Shown here in pieces: positions 52,509 through 61,522 of a stretch of DNA of 64,000 bases; positions within the stretch are counted from its first letter, which is position 1; every line of letters begins with the position of its first letter. The DNA lies in assembly GCA_002011165.2 (NCBI GenBank), contig MTMI02000001.1, forward strand, positions 92,174 through 156,173, written 5' to 3'. This DNA comes from Candidatus Mnemosynella biddleae. Its GTDB lineage: Archaea; Halobacteriota; Archaeoglobi; Mnemosynellales; Mnemosynellaceae. The translations under genes were made by a program, and so were the position numbers. A model generated the notes under the pieces. That model was not told where the DNA came from, did not search any database, and saw only the letters and a program-made list of their open reading frames with translations.

Positions 52509-53744
52509 ATGAATCCTAATGGTAGTGGAAGTATCTTTGACGAATTTCTAAATGCAAATTCAATATTTCTAAATAAAGAAGTTTTGAGACACTCTTATAC
52601 TCCTGATTATCTTCCTCACAGAGATGAGCAGATAAGAAGCATTGCAGCAATTCTCTCTCCAGCTCTTAGAGGAGAGACACCATCAAATATTCTCATTTAT
52701 GGTAAAACCGGAACAGGAAAAACTGCAGTTGCGCGATACGTCGGAAAGGAACTCGAAAATGTGGGAAGAAATAGAAACGTTCCCTGTCACGTTGTTTATC
52801 TTAATTGTGAGATTATAGATACGCAATACAGAGTTCTTGCCAATCTCTCGAAATATTTTAATAGAGAAGTTCCAATGACTGGTTGGCCTACAGATCAAGT
52901 TTATCAGGAGTTCAAAAATGCAATAGATAGACATCGAGCAGTAATAATAATCATTCTCGATGAAATAGATAAACTTGTCAAAAAAGGAGATGAAGTTCTT
53001 TATAATCTCTCAAGAATAAATTCCGAGCTTGATAACGCAAAAGTGAGTTTGATAGGAATCTCTAATGATCTAAAATTCACAGAGTATTTGGATCCAAGAG
53101 TCAGGAGCTCTCTTGGAGAAGAGGAAATAGTTTTCCCACCTTATGATGCGCAACAGTTAAGAGATATTCTTGAGGAGAGAGCCAAACTGGGATTCAGAGA
53201 TGGTGTTTTGGAAGATGGAGTTATACCCCTATGTGCAGCTTTTGCAGCTCAGGAACACGGAGATGCGAGAAGAGCTCTTGATCTCCTCAGAATAGCGGGA
53301 GAGCTTGCCGAGAGAGAAGGTGCTGAAAAAGTCACAGAGAGACATGTTAGATTGGCGCAGGAGAAGATTGAGATTGATAGAATAGTTGAAGTTATAAAAA
53401 CACTTCCGATGCACTCAAAAGTTCTACTCTACAGCGTTGTTTTTCTCGAAAGCTCTAATGTTAGGGGTGCGACTAGCGGAGAGGTTTATAGAGTTTATAA
53501 AGAGATATGCAGGGAAATAGGGATAGAACCCCTAACACCGAGGAGAATTACAGACTTGATATCAGAGCTTGACATGCTCGGGATAATTAATGCTACAATA
53601 GTCAACAAGGGAAGATACGGAAGAACAAAGGAAATAACCCTCAGCGTTCCTTTAGAAAGTACGAAATCTGTTTTACTCTCTGATTACAGATTGAGCAATC
53701 TCAAAGACTTCACACAAAAACTCTCAGTGCAATCGCATTTCTGA
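52509..53744 (+). CDS. cdc6: Orc1/Cdc6 origin-recognition and replication-initiation protein
   Basis: About 411 aa; the ATG after GGTGATAG is preferred over GTG at 52497. AAA+ motifs: Walker A in IYGKTGTGKTAVARYVG, Walker B in IIILDEIDKL, sensor 1 near SLIGISNDLKF, and sensor 2 in GDARRALDLLRIAG. The C-terminal winged helix (RRITDLISELDMLGIINATI) binds ORBs. It loads MCM at the origin just upstream. The stop runs 35 bases into the convergent signal peptidase gene. Confidence 0.97.
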   Translation: MNPNGSGSIFDEFLNANSIFLNKEVLRHSYTPDYLPHRDEQIRSIAAILSPALRGETPSNILIYGKTGTGKTAVARYVGKELENVGRNRNVPCHVVYLNCEIIDTQYRVLANLSKYFNREVPMTGWPTDQVYQEFKNAIDRHRAVIIIILDEIDKLVKKGDEVLYNLSRINSELDNAKVSLIGISNDLKFTEYLDPRVRSSLGEEEIVFPPYDAQQLRDILEERAKLGFRDGVLEDGVIPLCAAFAAQEHGDARRALDLLRIAGELAEREGAEKVTERHVRLAQEKIEIDRIVEVIKTLPMHSKVLLYSVVFLESSNVRGATSGEVYRVYKEICREIGIEPLTPRRITDLISELDMLGIINATIVNKGRYGRTKEITLSVPLESTKSVLLSDYRLSNLKDFTQKLSVQSHF

Positions 53745-54228
53745 TAAACTCCAAAATCTTCAAATAAATAATACCCACTTTAGGAATTCTGAATTTAGCA
53801 ACTCCAATTATCCACTTCTCTTTAACTGGAGATGAAATAAAGGGCTGATCATAAGCGGAGTTTGCGTCTCCTTTTGTAACAAATCCTGAGTTAGGAGCAA
53901 TCCCATCATTTGGGATTATTTCACCCTTCTCTATCCAGAACATAGCTCTGTGAATTATCGGCATTCTCTTCGAGTCTCCATTTGGTCTATAAACTATCAC
54001 ATCTCCATAATTTCCAAAAGAAACATAGTTAAGCTCTTTTCCCTTTTCGTAACTTATAACGTCACTTTTCATCAGAAAAACGACATCACCCCTCTCGAGA
54101 TTTGGAACCATACTATCAGAGTAAACGACTGCAAAAACTGGATAAGTTCCGCTGATAAGCAGAATAATCCCTACGATCAAAGCAGAAGGAATAACTGTTT
54201 CTACGACTTCTTTTTTGAGATTCCCCAT
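53710..54228 (-). CDS. Signal peptidase I (archaeal/SPC type)
   Basis: A 172-aa membrane protease. A membrane anchor (about 12-33, VIPSALIVGIILLISGTYPV) precedes the catalytic Ser in YSDSMVPNLERGDVV. The second catalytic residue is His in IIHRAMFW, as in ER/archaeal signal peptidases, instead of bacterial Lys. VTKGDANSAYDQP holds the conserved Asp. It removes signal peptides from secreted proteins. GGTGAT precedes the ATG. Confidence 0.92.
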   Translation of the reverse strand: MGNLKKEVVETVIPSALIVGIILLISGTYPVFAVVYSDSMVPNLERGDVVFLMKSDVISYEKGKELNYVSFGNYGDVIVYRPNGDSKRMPIIHRAMFWIEKGEIIPNDGIAPNSGFVTKGDANSAYDQPFISSPVKEKWIIGVAKFRIPKVGIIYLKILEFIRNAIALRVFV

Positions 54229-54323
54229 GAGATCACCGCTGAATTGAAATATCCAACCATCAGTTAAAAATCTTCCGAGGTAAAGTAAATTTTATTCTCC
54301 TCCACCTTCAACCTTATGAGGGA

Positions 54324-55718
54324 ATGTCAAAAGAAATATTGAGAAGATTTTTGGAAAATGGATTTCAAGTCCATCCTGAGGCTTTAAAGTTAATAAGTTC
54401 TCAAAGAAATCCAGAAGAAATAGTCGAACGTCTTTTGAAATCTCTCGACAGTTCAACAATCGTTGTGCAACCAGAAAACGTCATAGCTCTGATCTCGGAA
54501 AGGAAAGAATCTGAAGTTAAAATCATTGAAAATTTCCTAACCTCTTCATCAAGCGCTTCAGCAGAAAGCTTTCACAGCTATTTTCTAAGTAGGTACAAGA
54601 AATTGAGGAAAATAATAGAGCAGAGGGGAATACGAGGAAGAGAGATATCAACGATTTCGAGGGTTCCGAGAGGGAACGAAGTTACAGTAATCGGAATGGT
54701 TAACGAAATAAGGGAGACATCTTCTGGTAACCTCATTATCGAGCTTGAGGATCAAACCGGAGTCATCAGCGTAATCATATCGAAGGAGAGTGAGTGCTAC
54801 GAAAGAGCAAAGCTTCTAGTTCTAGATGAGGTGATTGGATTAAAAGCAATTAAACACAATGACATTCTTATTGCGACTGATTTGATAGAACCTGATGTAA
54901 AAGTACACAGGAGTAGAGAAATTGAGAGAATAAATTGTGGGATCCTCTTTCTCTCTGACATTCATGTGGGAAGCAAGACATTTTTGAAAGAAGACTGGAA
55001 TAGATTTATTTCTTGGTTAAGTGGAGAATATGGAAACGAGGAGCAAAAGGAACTTGCGGAAACTGTAAATTATCTCGTCGTTGCGGGTGATATTGTTGAT
55101 GGAATTGGAATTTACCCGAATCAGGATAGAGAACTCGAAATTCTCGATGTCTTTGAACAATACGAAGTTGCAGGAGAACTCTTCGAAAAAATTCCTAAGA
55201 GAATTAAAATCATCATCTCCTCTGGAAATCATGATGCAGTTAGACAAGCGGAACCACAACCTCCACTTCCAGAGGAAATCCAGTCTCTTTTTCCGAGAAA
55301 TACAATTTTTGTGAGCAATCCCTCGCTTATAGACATTCACGGGTTGAAAATTCTGATTTATCACGGAAGATCTCTTGATGATATAGCCTCTCTCATACCC
55401 TCTGGTTACAAGAACCCCCACCTCATGATGAGAGAGCTGATAAAGAAAAGGCACTTATCCCCCATTTATGGAGAGAAAGTACCTCTTGCACCGGAAGAAG
55501 AAGATAAACTTGTGATAGAGACAACCCCTGATGTACTTCATTGTGGACACGTTCATACTGTAGGAGTTGGAACTTATAGAGGGATCTATCTTATAAATTC
55601 AGGAACTTGGCAGGATCAGACTGAGTTTCAGAAGAGAATGAACATAATTCCAACTCCGGGGGTTGCAGTGTTCATGAATCTTAGTGATCTCTCTCCAAAA
55701 ATACTGAAATTTGTTTAA
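54324..55718 (+). CDS. polB: DNA polymerase D small subunit DP1 (3'-5' exonuclease)
   Basis: A 464-aa subunit. An OB fold (VTVIGMVNEIRETSSGNLII) precedes a calcineurin-like phosphoesterase domain with the full metal set: LSDIHVGS, VAGDIVDGIGIYP, SSGNHDAVRQ and CGHVHTVG. This provides proofreading for PolD. It lies less than 1 kb from the large subunit and 0.6 kb from orc1/cdc6. In related proteins the N-terminal residues bind the large subunit. Confidence 0.96.
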   Translation: MSKEILRRFLENGFQVHPEALKLISSQRNPEEIVERLLKSLDSSTIVVQPENVIALISERKESEVKIIENFLTSSSSASAESFHSYFLSRYKKLRKIIEQRGIRGREISTISRVPRGNEVTVIGMVNEIRETSSGNLIIELEDQTGVISVIISKESECYERAKLLVLDEVIGLKAIKHNDILIATDLIEPDVKVHRSREIERINCGILFLSDIHVGSKTFLKEDWNRFISWLSGEYGNEEQKELAETVNYLVVAGDIVDGIGIYPNQDRELEILDVFEQYEVAGELFEKIPKRIKIIISSGNHDAVRQAEPQPPLPEEIQSLFPRNTIFVSNPSLIDIHGLKILIYHGRSLDDIASLIPSGYKNPHLMMRELIKKRHLSPIYGEKVPLAPEEEDKLVIETTPDVLHCGHVHTVGVGTYRGIYLINSGTWQDQTEFQKRMNIIPTPGVAVFMNLSDLSPKILKFV

Positions 55719-55723
55719 ATCCC

Positions 55724-56131
55724 TTACCAATAGATAATTCCTTTATTCCTGTCGTATTCCCATATTCCAAGAAAAACCATCATTGCAGCTCTCATAGCCT
55801 TTCCTATCTCCTCTCTCGATCTCGCCACCACCGGATCTGGAAATCCCAAACCCTCTAAGGAAAACTCCACTCCTCTTTCTATGAACTCATTTGCAAGTGC
55901 AAGCATCTCATCATAGTTCTCACATATGGTCTTTAGGTCCCTCTCCATTTCCTTGGATCCAAGCTCTATAGCATCGTAAATCTGAAAGCTCTCTATTGTT
56001 GCCGTAATCGTTTTTATAACTTCTTCCGAATCCTCTCTACTTTTTACAAGCTCGTAAAGAGCCTTCTTAGCCTCTTCTCCTATCAATTCGAAAATTTTCT
56101 CAGAATTTTTAAGAGAACCACTAAAGCTCAT
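55724..56131 (-). CDS. Conserved hypothetical helical protein
   Basis: About 135 aa from the ATG that follows GAGGTGATGG; the ORF-track start is 57 codons too early and overlaps the divergent gene. The protein is nearly all helical (GEEAKKALYELVKSREDSEE, DLKTICENYDEMLALANEFI) and ends in MMVFLGIWEYDRNKGIIYW. It is soluble, with no motif I can name. It sits between the two PolD genes on the opposite strand, 5 bases after the DP1 stop. Confidence 0.6.
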   Translation of the reverse strand: MSFSGSLKNSEKIFELIGEEAKKALYELVKSREDSEEVIKTITATIESFQIYDAIELGSKEMERDLKTICENYDEMLALANEFIERGVEFSLEGLGFPDPVVARSREEIGKAMRAAMMVFLGIWEYDRNKGIIYW

Positions 56132-56193
56132 GCCATCACCTCGGGAAGAGTTTTTAACCACTGCAGTTATTAAAACCAGTGATGGGTGATGGG

Positions 56194-56616
56194 ATGAAGG
56201 AGTATGAAATAAAAAGAGTTTATATGGGAAAGATACCATATGGAGAGGACCTCCTCGGTTTTCTGAATGCTTTAGTTTTGGAGAAAGGAATTGAGCTTGC
56301 AATAATCAAAATACTCGGAGGTTTGAAGAAAATAACTCTTGGTTATTATAATCAAGAGAAGAAGGAGTTCGTCAAAATTGAAGATAATGCAGGAGTGGAG
56401 ATAGTCTCATGTTACGGAAATGTAACGAGGAAGGATGGAAAGCCACACGTTCATCTACATCTCATAGCTTCGAAGTCGGATGGAACCTGCATTGGAGGAC
56501 ACGTTCTCGAAGGATGTGAGGTATTTGCAGTAGAGTTTTTCCTTTTCGAGCTCTTTGGAGATCTGGTCGAGAGGAAATACGACGAATTGACAGGTCTCTA
56601 TTTGTGGGATGTGTAA
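56194..56616 (+). CDS. PPC/DUF296 domain protein
   Basis: About 140 aa from the ATG after GGTGATGGG. A single PPC (plants and prokaryotes conserved, DUF296) domain: [13 protein letters not shown], the conserved GKPHVHLHL, and [19 protein letters not shown]. The PHVHxH element may bind a metal in prokaryotic homologues, whose function is unknown. Plant versions attach to AT-hook DNA-binding proteins. The stop overlaps the DP2 start (TAATG), so both are surely cotranslated. Confidence 0.88.
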   Translation: MKEYEIKRVYMGKIPYGEDLLGFLNALVLEKGIELAIIKILGGLKKITLGYYNQEKKEFVKIEDNAGVEIVSCYGNVTRKDGKPHVHLHLIASKSDGTCIGGHVLEGCEVFAVEFFLFELFGDLVERKYDELTGLYLWDV

Positions 56617-59600
56617 TGAACGAGTGTTATTTCTCCTCTCTCGAATTCGAGTTGAAGAAATGTTATGAAATTGCGAAAGAGGCTAGAAGAAGGAGAGAGG
56701 ATCCAACTCCAGAGCCTGAGATTCCGATAGCCAAAGATCTTGCTGAGAGAGTTGAAAGGCTGATGAACATCCCTGGACTTGCGGAGATGATAAGAAGATA
56801 TAACGAGGAGCACTCCTTAGAGGAAACAGCGATCCTCATAGGTTCTGAGTTTGCAAAGGGCGAGATAGGAGATTTCAAAGGTATAACCGCTGTTGAAATG
56901 GCTGTGAGAACAGCTATAGCAATTCTTACCGGAGGGGTGGTTGCAGCTCCGATTGAAGGAATAGCTAAGGTTGGAGAAGGCAGAAATGACGACGGAACAA
57001 AATTCCTCAAAATTTACTACGCAGGACCAATAAGGAGTGCCGGAGGAACTGCACAGGCTCTCTCTGTGCTTGTAGCAGATTACGTCGGAAAACTCGTAGG
57101 ATATGCTCCCTACAGGCCATACGAAGAGGAGATAGAGAGGTATATAGAGGAGATATCGCTTTACAGGAGAATAGCTCCTCTTCAATATACTCCTTCGGAA
57201 GAGGAAATTCGTTACATAGTCTCCCACTGCCCAGTTTGCATAGACGGAGAGCCAACAGAAAAGGAAGAAGTCTCAGGTTACAGGAATTTGAAAAGGGTAG
57301 AAACAAATAGGGTGAGGGGGGGCGTTGCACTAGTTATCGCGGAAGGTCTTGCTTTAAAAGCTCCAAAAATTGCCAAGTATGTGGAAAAGTTGAAGATCAA
57401 AGGATGGGACTGGGTTAAGAGTTTGACAAAAGAGAACGATCAAGAAGAGGAGGGAGAGAAAAAGGATTACAAATTCATGAGAGAGGTTATTGCTGGAAGA
57501 CCAGTCCTTTCACATCCCTCACAGCCAGGAGGTTTCAGACTGAGATATGGAAGATCGAGAAACACCGGGTTTGCTTCTGCTGGATTGAATCCTGCGACAA
57601 TGATCATACTTGATGAGTTTATAGCTATTGGCACTCAGCTGAAACTTGAGCTTCCGGGCAAGGCTGCGGGAATAGCTCCTGTAGACTCTATAGAAGGTCC
57701 TACAGTTCGTTTATTTAACGGAGATGTCTTAAGAGTTGATGATATTGAGACCGCAAAGAGAATTAGAGATAAAGTTGAGAAAATCCTCGATGTAGGAGAA
57801 ATTCTGATAAACTACGGAGACTTTCTCGAGAATAATCACAAACTTCTCCCTCCTACATACTCCATCGAAATATGGCTTCAGGAAGTTCCAGTGGAAATAA
57901 TGGGGTTGAAAGGATACGAGGATCCGAGTGGAGATGAAGCTTTGAGATTCTGTGAAATGGGAGCACCCTTGCATCCAAAGTTCACGTATCTCTGGCATGA
58001 CATCTCTGTAGAGGAATTCCTTTATCTTTCTGATTTCATATCCTCGAAAGCCTCGTTCGACGGAAAAATACTGAAGGTGCCTTATGATGAAAAAGTGAAG
58101 GAAATTCTTGAAAAACTTCTCATTCCTCATCTCATGAGAGATGATATTATAATTGAGGACTCGAAGCCACTAATAAGATGTCTTGGTTTAGATGATGGAT
58201 TAAGAAAGAAATACACTTCAATCTCATTCAAAACCGCTTTAGACGCTGTTAATGAAGTTAGTGGCCTTGTGGTTAGAGCCAGAGCACCAACAAGAGTTGG
58301 AGCGAGGATGGGAAGACCCGAAAAGTCGAAAGAAAGAAGGATGAAGGCATCTCCTCAAGTCCTCTTCCCGATTGGTGATTATGGAGGGAGAACGAGATCT
58401 GTTCTTGAGGCTTCGGAGAAAGGAGAGATAAAAGCTGTTTTGAATGTGAGATATTGTCCTGAATGTAGAAAGGAAACACCGCTGATTAGATGCGAGTGTG
58501 GTGCGAGAACAGAGGCCGTAAAGAAGTGCACATCCTGTGGAACTATTACCCCTCACGATCTCTGTCCAAGATGCAGAAAATCTACATCAAGTTTTGCGGA
58601 ATACGAAATAGATTTGAAGGAAATGATAAACAGAGCTCTTAGAGAACTCGGAATTAACGGAATAAAGGAGCTAAAAGGCGTAAAGGAACTAATGTCTGCG
58701 AGAAGAACTCCAGAGCCACTTGAGAAGGGGATTCTTAGATCAATTTTCTCTCTAACAGTCTTCAAAGACGGGACAATAAGATATGACATGACAGATCTTC
58801 CCTTAACTCACTTCAGACCATCTGAAATTGGAGTCTCGGTTGAAAAGCTGAAAGAACTCGGCTATACTCATGACATTTATGGTGAGGAACTTAAAAGCGA
58901 AGAACAGACACTCGAACTAAAGGTTCAGGATATAATAATCTCAGAGGACGCTGGAGATTATCTTCTGAGAGTTGCTCAGTTTGTGGATGAGCTCCTGAGT
59001 AGATATTATGGATTACCTGCTTATTACAATGCGAAGTCCAAGAAAGATCTAATCGGACACCTTGTAATAGGTCTTGCACCTCACACCTCTGCTGGAATTC
59101 TCGGGAGGATAATAGGGTTCACCAAAGCTTCTGTTGGATACGCTCATCCTTATTTCCATGCGGCCAAAAGAAGGAATTGCGATGGAGACGAAGATTGCGT
59201 AATACTCCTTCTAGACGCTCTTTTGAATTTCTCAAGAGACTACCTTCCAGAGAAGCGAGGAGGATTTATGGATGCGCCTTTAGTTCTGACGACAAGAATT
59301 ATTGTTCCAGAAGTTGACGGAGAGGTTCACAACATGGACGTCATGTTTGCATATCCTCTGGAGTTCTACAGGATAGCTGAAAAAGGCAAAATGCCAAAGG
59401 AAGCCCTCAGTCTTATGGAAGTAGTCTCCAAAAAGATGGAAAATGGAGATCCGTATTCAGGTTTAGGATACACTCACGAGACTTCATGCATTTCTGCGGG
59501 ACCTCTTAGGAGTTCTTACAAAACTCTTGATACGATGGTAGATAAAATAGAGAAGCAGTTGGGACTTGCCAAAAAGATAAGGGCGGTGGATGAAAGAGAC

Positions 59601-59930
59601 GTTGCAGAAAGATTGGTCATCTCCCATTTCCTCCCGGATCTGATTGGAAATCTCAGGCAGTTCTCGAAGCAATCTCTCAGGTGTCCGATGTGCAACTCCA
59701 AGTATCGAAGAGCACCTCTGAAAGGGTGTTGTTTGAAGTGCGGATCAAAACTCACACTAACGGTTCACGAGGGCTCCGTCTCGAAATACTATGATGTTTC
59801 CAGAAAAATAGCGGAAGAATTTGGAATATCTGAATACACAAAACAGAGGCTTAAACTCTTGGGAGAGGAACTCGAAGCCATGTTCAGCAACGGAAAGATA
59901 AAGCAAGCAGATCTCAGCAGTTTCATTTAA
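56616..59930 (+). CDS. polC: DNA polymerase D large subunit DP2
   Basis: About 1104 aa; ATG within the PPC gene's stop. It has the [20 protein letters not shown]-type catalytic-lobe segment ([20 protein letters not shown]), the [20 protein letters not shown] region, and MNATML-like active-site sequence with [20 protein letters not shown], the Asp triad. Zinc modules: [32 protein letters not shown] and the C-terminal CPMC...CCLKCG. No intein interrupts it. PolD is the main replicative polymerase in euryarchaea. Confidence 0.97.
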   Translation: MNECYFSSLEFELKKCYEIAKEARRRREDPTPEPEIPIAKDLAERVERLMNIPGLAEMIRRYNEEHSLEETAILIGSEFAKGEIGDFKGITAVEMAVRTAIAILTGGVVAAPIEGIAKVGEGRNDDGTKFLKIYYAGPIRSAGGTAQALSVLVADYVGKLVGYAPYRPYEEEIERYIEEISLYRRIAPLQYTPSEEEIRYIVSHCPVCIDGEPTEKEEVSGYRNLKRVETNRVRGGVALVIAEGLALKAPKIAKYVEKLKIKGWDWVKSLTKENDQEEEGEKKDYKFMREVIAGRPVLSHPSQPGGFRLRYGRSRNTGFASAGLNPATMIILDEFIAIGTQLKLELPGKAAGIAPVDSIEGPTVRLFNGDVLRVDDIETAKRIRDKVEKILDVGEILINYGDFLENNHKLLPPTYSIEIWLQEVPVEIMGLKGYEDPSGDEALRFCEMGAPLHPKFTYLWHDISVEEFLYLSDFISSKASFDGKILKVPYDEKVKEILEKLLIPHLMRDDIIIEDSKPLIRCLGLDDGLRKKYTSISFKTALDAVNEVSGLVVRARAPTRVGARMGRPEKSKERRMKASPQVLFPIGDYGGRTRSVLEASEKGEIKAVLNVRYCPECRKETPLIRCECGARTEAVKKCTSCGTITPHDLCPRCRKSTSSFAEYEIDLKEMINRALRELGINGIKELKGVKELMSARRTPEPLEKGILRSIFSLTVFKDGTIRYDMTDLPLTHFRPSEIGVSVEKLKELGYTHDIYGEELKSEEQTLELKVQDIIISEDAGDYLLRVAQFVDELLSRYYGLPAYYNAKSKKDLIGHLVIGLAPHTSAGILGRIIGFTKASVGYAHPYFHAAKRRNCDGDEDCVILLLDALLNFSRDYLPEKRGGFMDAPLVLTTRIIVPEVDGEVHNMDVMFAYPLEFYRIAEKGKMPKEALSLMEVVSKKMENGDPYSGLGYTHETSCISAGPLRSSYKTLDTMVDKIEKQLGLAKKIRAVDERDVAERLVISHFLPDLIGNLRQFSKQSLRCPMCNSKYRRAPLKGCCLKCGSKLTLTVHEGSVSKYYDVSRKIAEEFGISEYTKQRLKLLGEELEAMFSNGKIKQADLSSFI

Positions 59931-60366
59931 GGACGTCCAGAATTATTGAGGGACAGACTCGAGAAACTCCAGAAAGATTGGAAATCTCCTCATGAATTCT
60001 CGAAAGTTCTTCCATAGAATCTGCGACTATCTCTATCATCAGCGCGTGATCTCCAGTGGTGAGCCACATCGATCTAATTTTCTCATTCTCTTTCAGAATC
60101 TTTATAACTTCCCATAGCCTCTCTGCTTCAACGTCAACTCCAGTCAGCGAAGCGAAAATCTTGGCTTTTTTGAAATCCACTACTGCCTTGTAACCGATTA
60201 TCACGCCCTCTTCTTCGAGCTTCGAAATTCTTTTTCTAACTGCAGCCTCAGTTATCCCCAAGCTCTCCGCTATTCTAACCTTAGGTATTCTCGCATTCTC
60301 CACGAGAGCATCTATTATCCTTCTATCTTTTTCGTCCACAAAAGATAGATGAAAGTCCTCATTCAT
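59923..60366 (-). CDS. Lrp/AsnC-family transcriptional regulator
   Basis: A 147-aa regulator. The N-terminal HTH is [20 protein letters not shown] followed by [20 protein letters not shown]. The C-terminal RAM/ligand domain (about 70-145) forms octamers and binds amino acids. Its stop overlaps DP2 by eight bases, tail to tail. It is divergent from the ferritin operon across 130 bases. It may regulate itself and perhaps the iron genes. Confidence 0.92.
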   Translation of the reverse strand: MNEDFHLSFVDEKDRRIIDALVENARIPKVRIAESLGITEAAVRKRISKLEEEGVIIGYKAVVDFKKAKIFASLTGVDVEAERLWEVIKILKENEKIRSMWLTTGDHALMIEIVADSMEELSRIHEEISNLSGVSRVCPSIILDVLK

Positions 60367-60375
60367 ATACTTTTA

Positions 60376-60390
60376 GTTCTAAATTCGAAC
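60376..60390 (-). promoter_or_regulatory. Possible Lrp operator next to its own promoter
   Basis: GTTCTAAATTCGAAC has 4-base inverted arms (GTTC/GAAC). It sits between the likely minus-strand TATA element (ATATAAGTTTT) and the start codon of the Lrp gene. Archaeal Lrp proteins often repress themselves from such sites. The arms are short, so this is tentative. Confidence 0.3.
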
Positions 60391-60466
60391 AAAAAACTTA
60401 TATCTCGTGAAACAAAATTTAAAATTGTGAGTTAATACCTTTGCTGGATAAATTTCCCGAAGTTCT

Positions 60467-60474
60467 TATAAAAA
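60467..60474 (+). promoter_or_regulatory. TATA box upstream of ferritin
   Basis: TATAAAAA is roughly 25 bases before the ferritin start. The GGGGTGA ribosome site follows at 60484-60490. Confidence 0.5.
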
Positions 60475-60495
60475 GAATCCGATGGGGTGAATGAA

Positions 60496-61038
60496 ATGTT
60501 AAAGGATAGAGTTTTAAAAGCTTTGAACAAACAAATAAATGCTGAGCTTTATTCAGCATATCTTTATCTCTCGATGTCTGCTCATTTTGAGGCAGAAGGC
60601 CTAAAGGGCTTTGGAAATTGGATGAGAGTACAAGCTCAAGAAGAACTGATGCATGCGATGAAAATCTTTGATTACGTGAATGACAGAGGTGGAAAGGTTA
60701 AGCTCGAAAAAGTTGAAGCCCCTCCCTCAGAATGGAAGTCCCCCCTCCACGTCTTCGAAACAACATGCGAACATGAAGCTAAAGTCACAGAAATGATAAA
60801 CGATCTGGTTAATCTGGCGATTGAGGAGAAGGATCATGCAACCTACAACATGCTTCAATGGTTTGTGAGCGAGCAGGTTGAAGAAGAGGCAAGTGCTGAG
60901 GAGATCAGAAAGCAACTCGAGATTATAGGAGAGGATAAAAAGGCCCTTCTAATGATAGATAGGGAATTGGCTCAGAGGCAATTTTCTGTAACAACTCAGG
61001 AGGAGTTTGAATGCTCGCAAAAATCCCGGTTGAAATAA
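60496..61038 (+). CDS. ftnA: Ferritin
   Basis: About 180 aa, started at the ATG (MLKDRVLKALNKQ) after GGGGTGA; the ORF track begins 3 codons earlier. The four-helix ferritin fold has its di-iron ligands: NAELYSAYLYLSM (Glu), QEELMHAMKIFDY (Glu and His), and CEHEAKVTEMIN and NMLQWFVSEQVEEEA in the later helices. It oxidises Fe(II) and stores the mineral. Its 3' end overlaps an encapsulin-cargo-like gene by 28 bases. Confidence 0.95.
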   Translation: MLKDRVLKALNKQINAELYSAYLYLSMSAHFEAEGLKGFGNWMRVQAQEELMHAMKIFDYVNDRGGKVKLEKVEAPPSEWKSPLHVFETTCEHEAKVTEMINDLVNLAIEEKDHATYNMLQWFVSEQVEEEASAEEIRKQLEIIGEDKKALLMIDRELAQRQFSVTTQEEFECSQKSRLK

Positions 61039-61292
61039 AAGATTTAACAAAAGAGGACGTCAACAAGGAGGCTTTGAGATTGGCTGTGATTGCGGAACTG
61101 GATGCAATAAATCTTTATGAACAGCTCGCTTCGATGGTTGATAATGAAGGAATAAAGAAAATCCTTCTGGAAGTGGCTAAAGAGGAGAAAACACACGTTG
61201 GAGAGTTCTTGGCACTTCTTCTGAAGTTTGATGAAGAGCAAGTTAAAGAGCTCAAGAAGGGAGAGGGAGAAGTCAAAGAAGTCTTAGAGTGA
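61011..61292 (+). CDS. Ferritin-like protein of the encapsulin-cargo (EncFtn-like) type
   Basis: A 93-aa two-helix protein: RLAVIAELDAINLYEQLASM, then ILLEVAKEEKTHVGEFLALL and DEEQVKELKKGEG. It closely resembles, from memory, the ferritin-like part fused to the encapsulin shell in Pyrococcus. The Glu and ExxH ligands form a di-iron site when two chains pair. Encapsulated ferritins feed iron into protein nanocompartments. Here it is a stand-alone gene with GGAGGAG before its ATG, coupled to ferritin. No shell gene is in the window. Confidence 0.82.
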   Translation: MLAKIPVEIKDLTKEDVNKEALRLAVIAELDAINLYEQLASMVDNEGIKKILLEVAKEEKTHVGEFLALLLKFDEEQVKELKKGEGEVKEVLE

Positions 61293-61296
61293 AACT

Positions 61297-61416
61297 ATGA
61301 CGAGGGAAGGGCAACTTTACAAGTGCATGGTTTGCGGAAATGTTGTAAGAGTGATTCAGGCAGGAAGAGGACAGCTTTTCTGCTGTGGAAAACCTATGAG
61401 ACTGTTAGAGGAATAA
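61297..61416 (+). CDS. Desulforedoxin-like protein (39 aa)
   Basis: Too short for the ORF track: MTREGQLYKCMVCGNVVRVI, then GQLFCCGKPMRLLEE. The pattern YKCxxCG...LxCCGxPM is that of desulforedoxin, or of the N-terminal domain of desulfoferrodoxin, which binds Fe(Cys)4. The superoxide reductase domain is absent. It follows the ferritin-like gene by four bases, so it should share the operon and serve electron transfer or iron release or uptake. Confidence 0.85.
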   Translation: MTREGQLYKCMVCGNVVRVIQAGRGQLFCCGKPMRLLEE

Positions 61417-61469
61417 AAGTTTACCCTACCTCACTCAATTTATTTAACCTCAAATTTTTCGATAAGCCT

Positions 61470-61485
61470 TAAAAGAACTCTTTTA
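61470..61485 (+). promoter_or_regulatory. Inverted repeat between desulforedoxin and CDF genes
   Basis: TAAAAGA, AC, TCTTTTA: a perfect 7-bp inverted repeat 38 bases before the CDF transporter start. It could be a metal-regulator operator or a hairpin ending the iron operon, since a T-rich run (CTTTTTATTCTT) follows. Confidence 0.35.
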
Positions 61486-61522
61486 GCAATCTTTTTATTC
61501 TTAAAATAAGAAATCATCTTCG

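Noticed and set aside
57886-57906. A second origin inside DP2, based on the ORB-like word
   Set aside because: A single degenerate site in coding sequence without AT-rich unwinding DNA or a partner box does not make an origin; noted only as a curiosity.
56616-59930. Intein in DP2 or in the ATPase A subunit
   Set aside because: Both proteins have normal length and uninterrupted active-site motifs.
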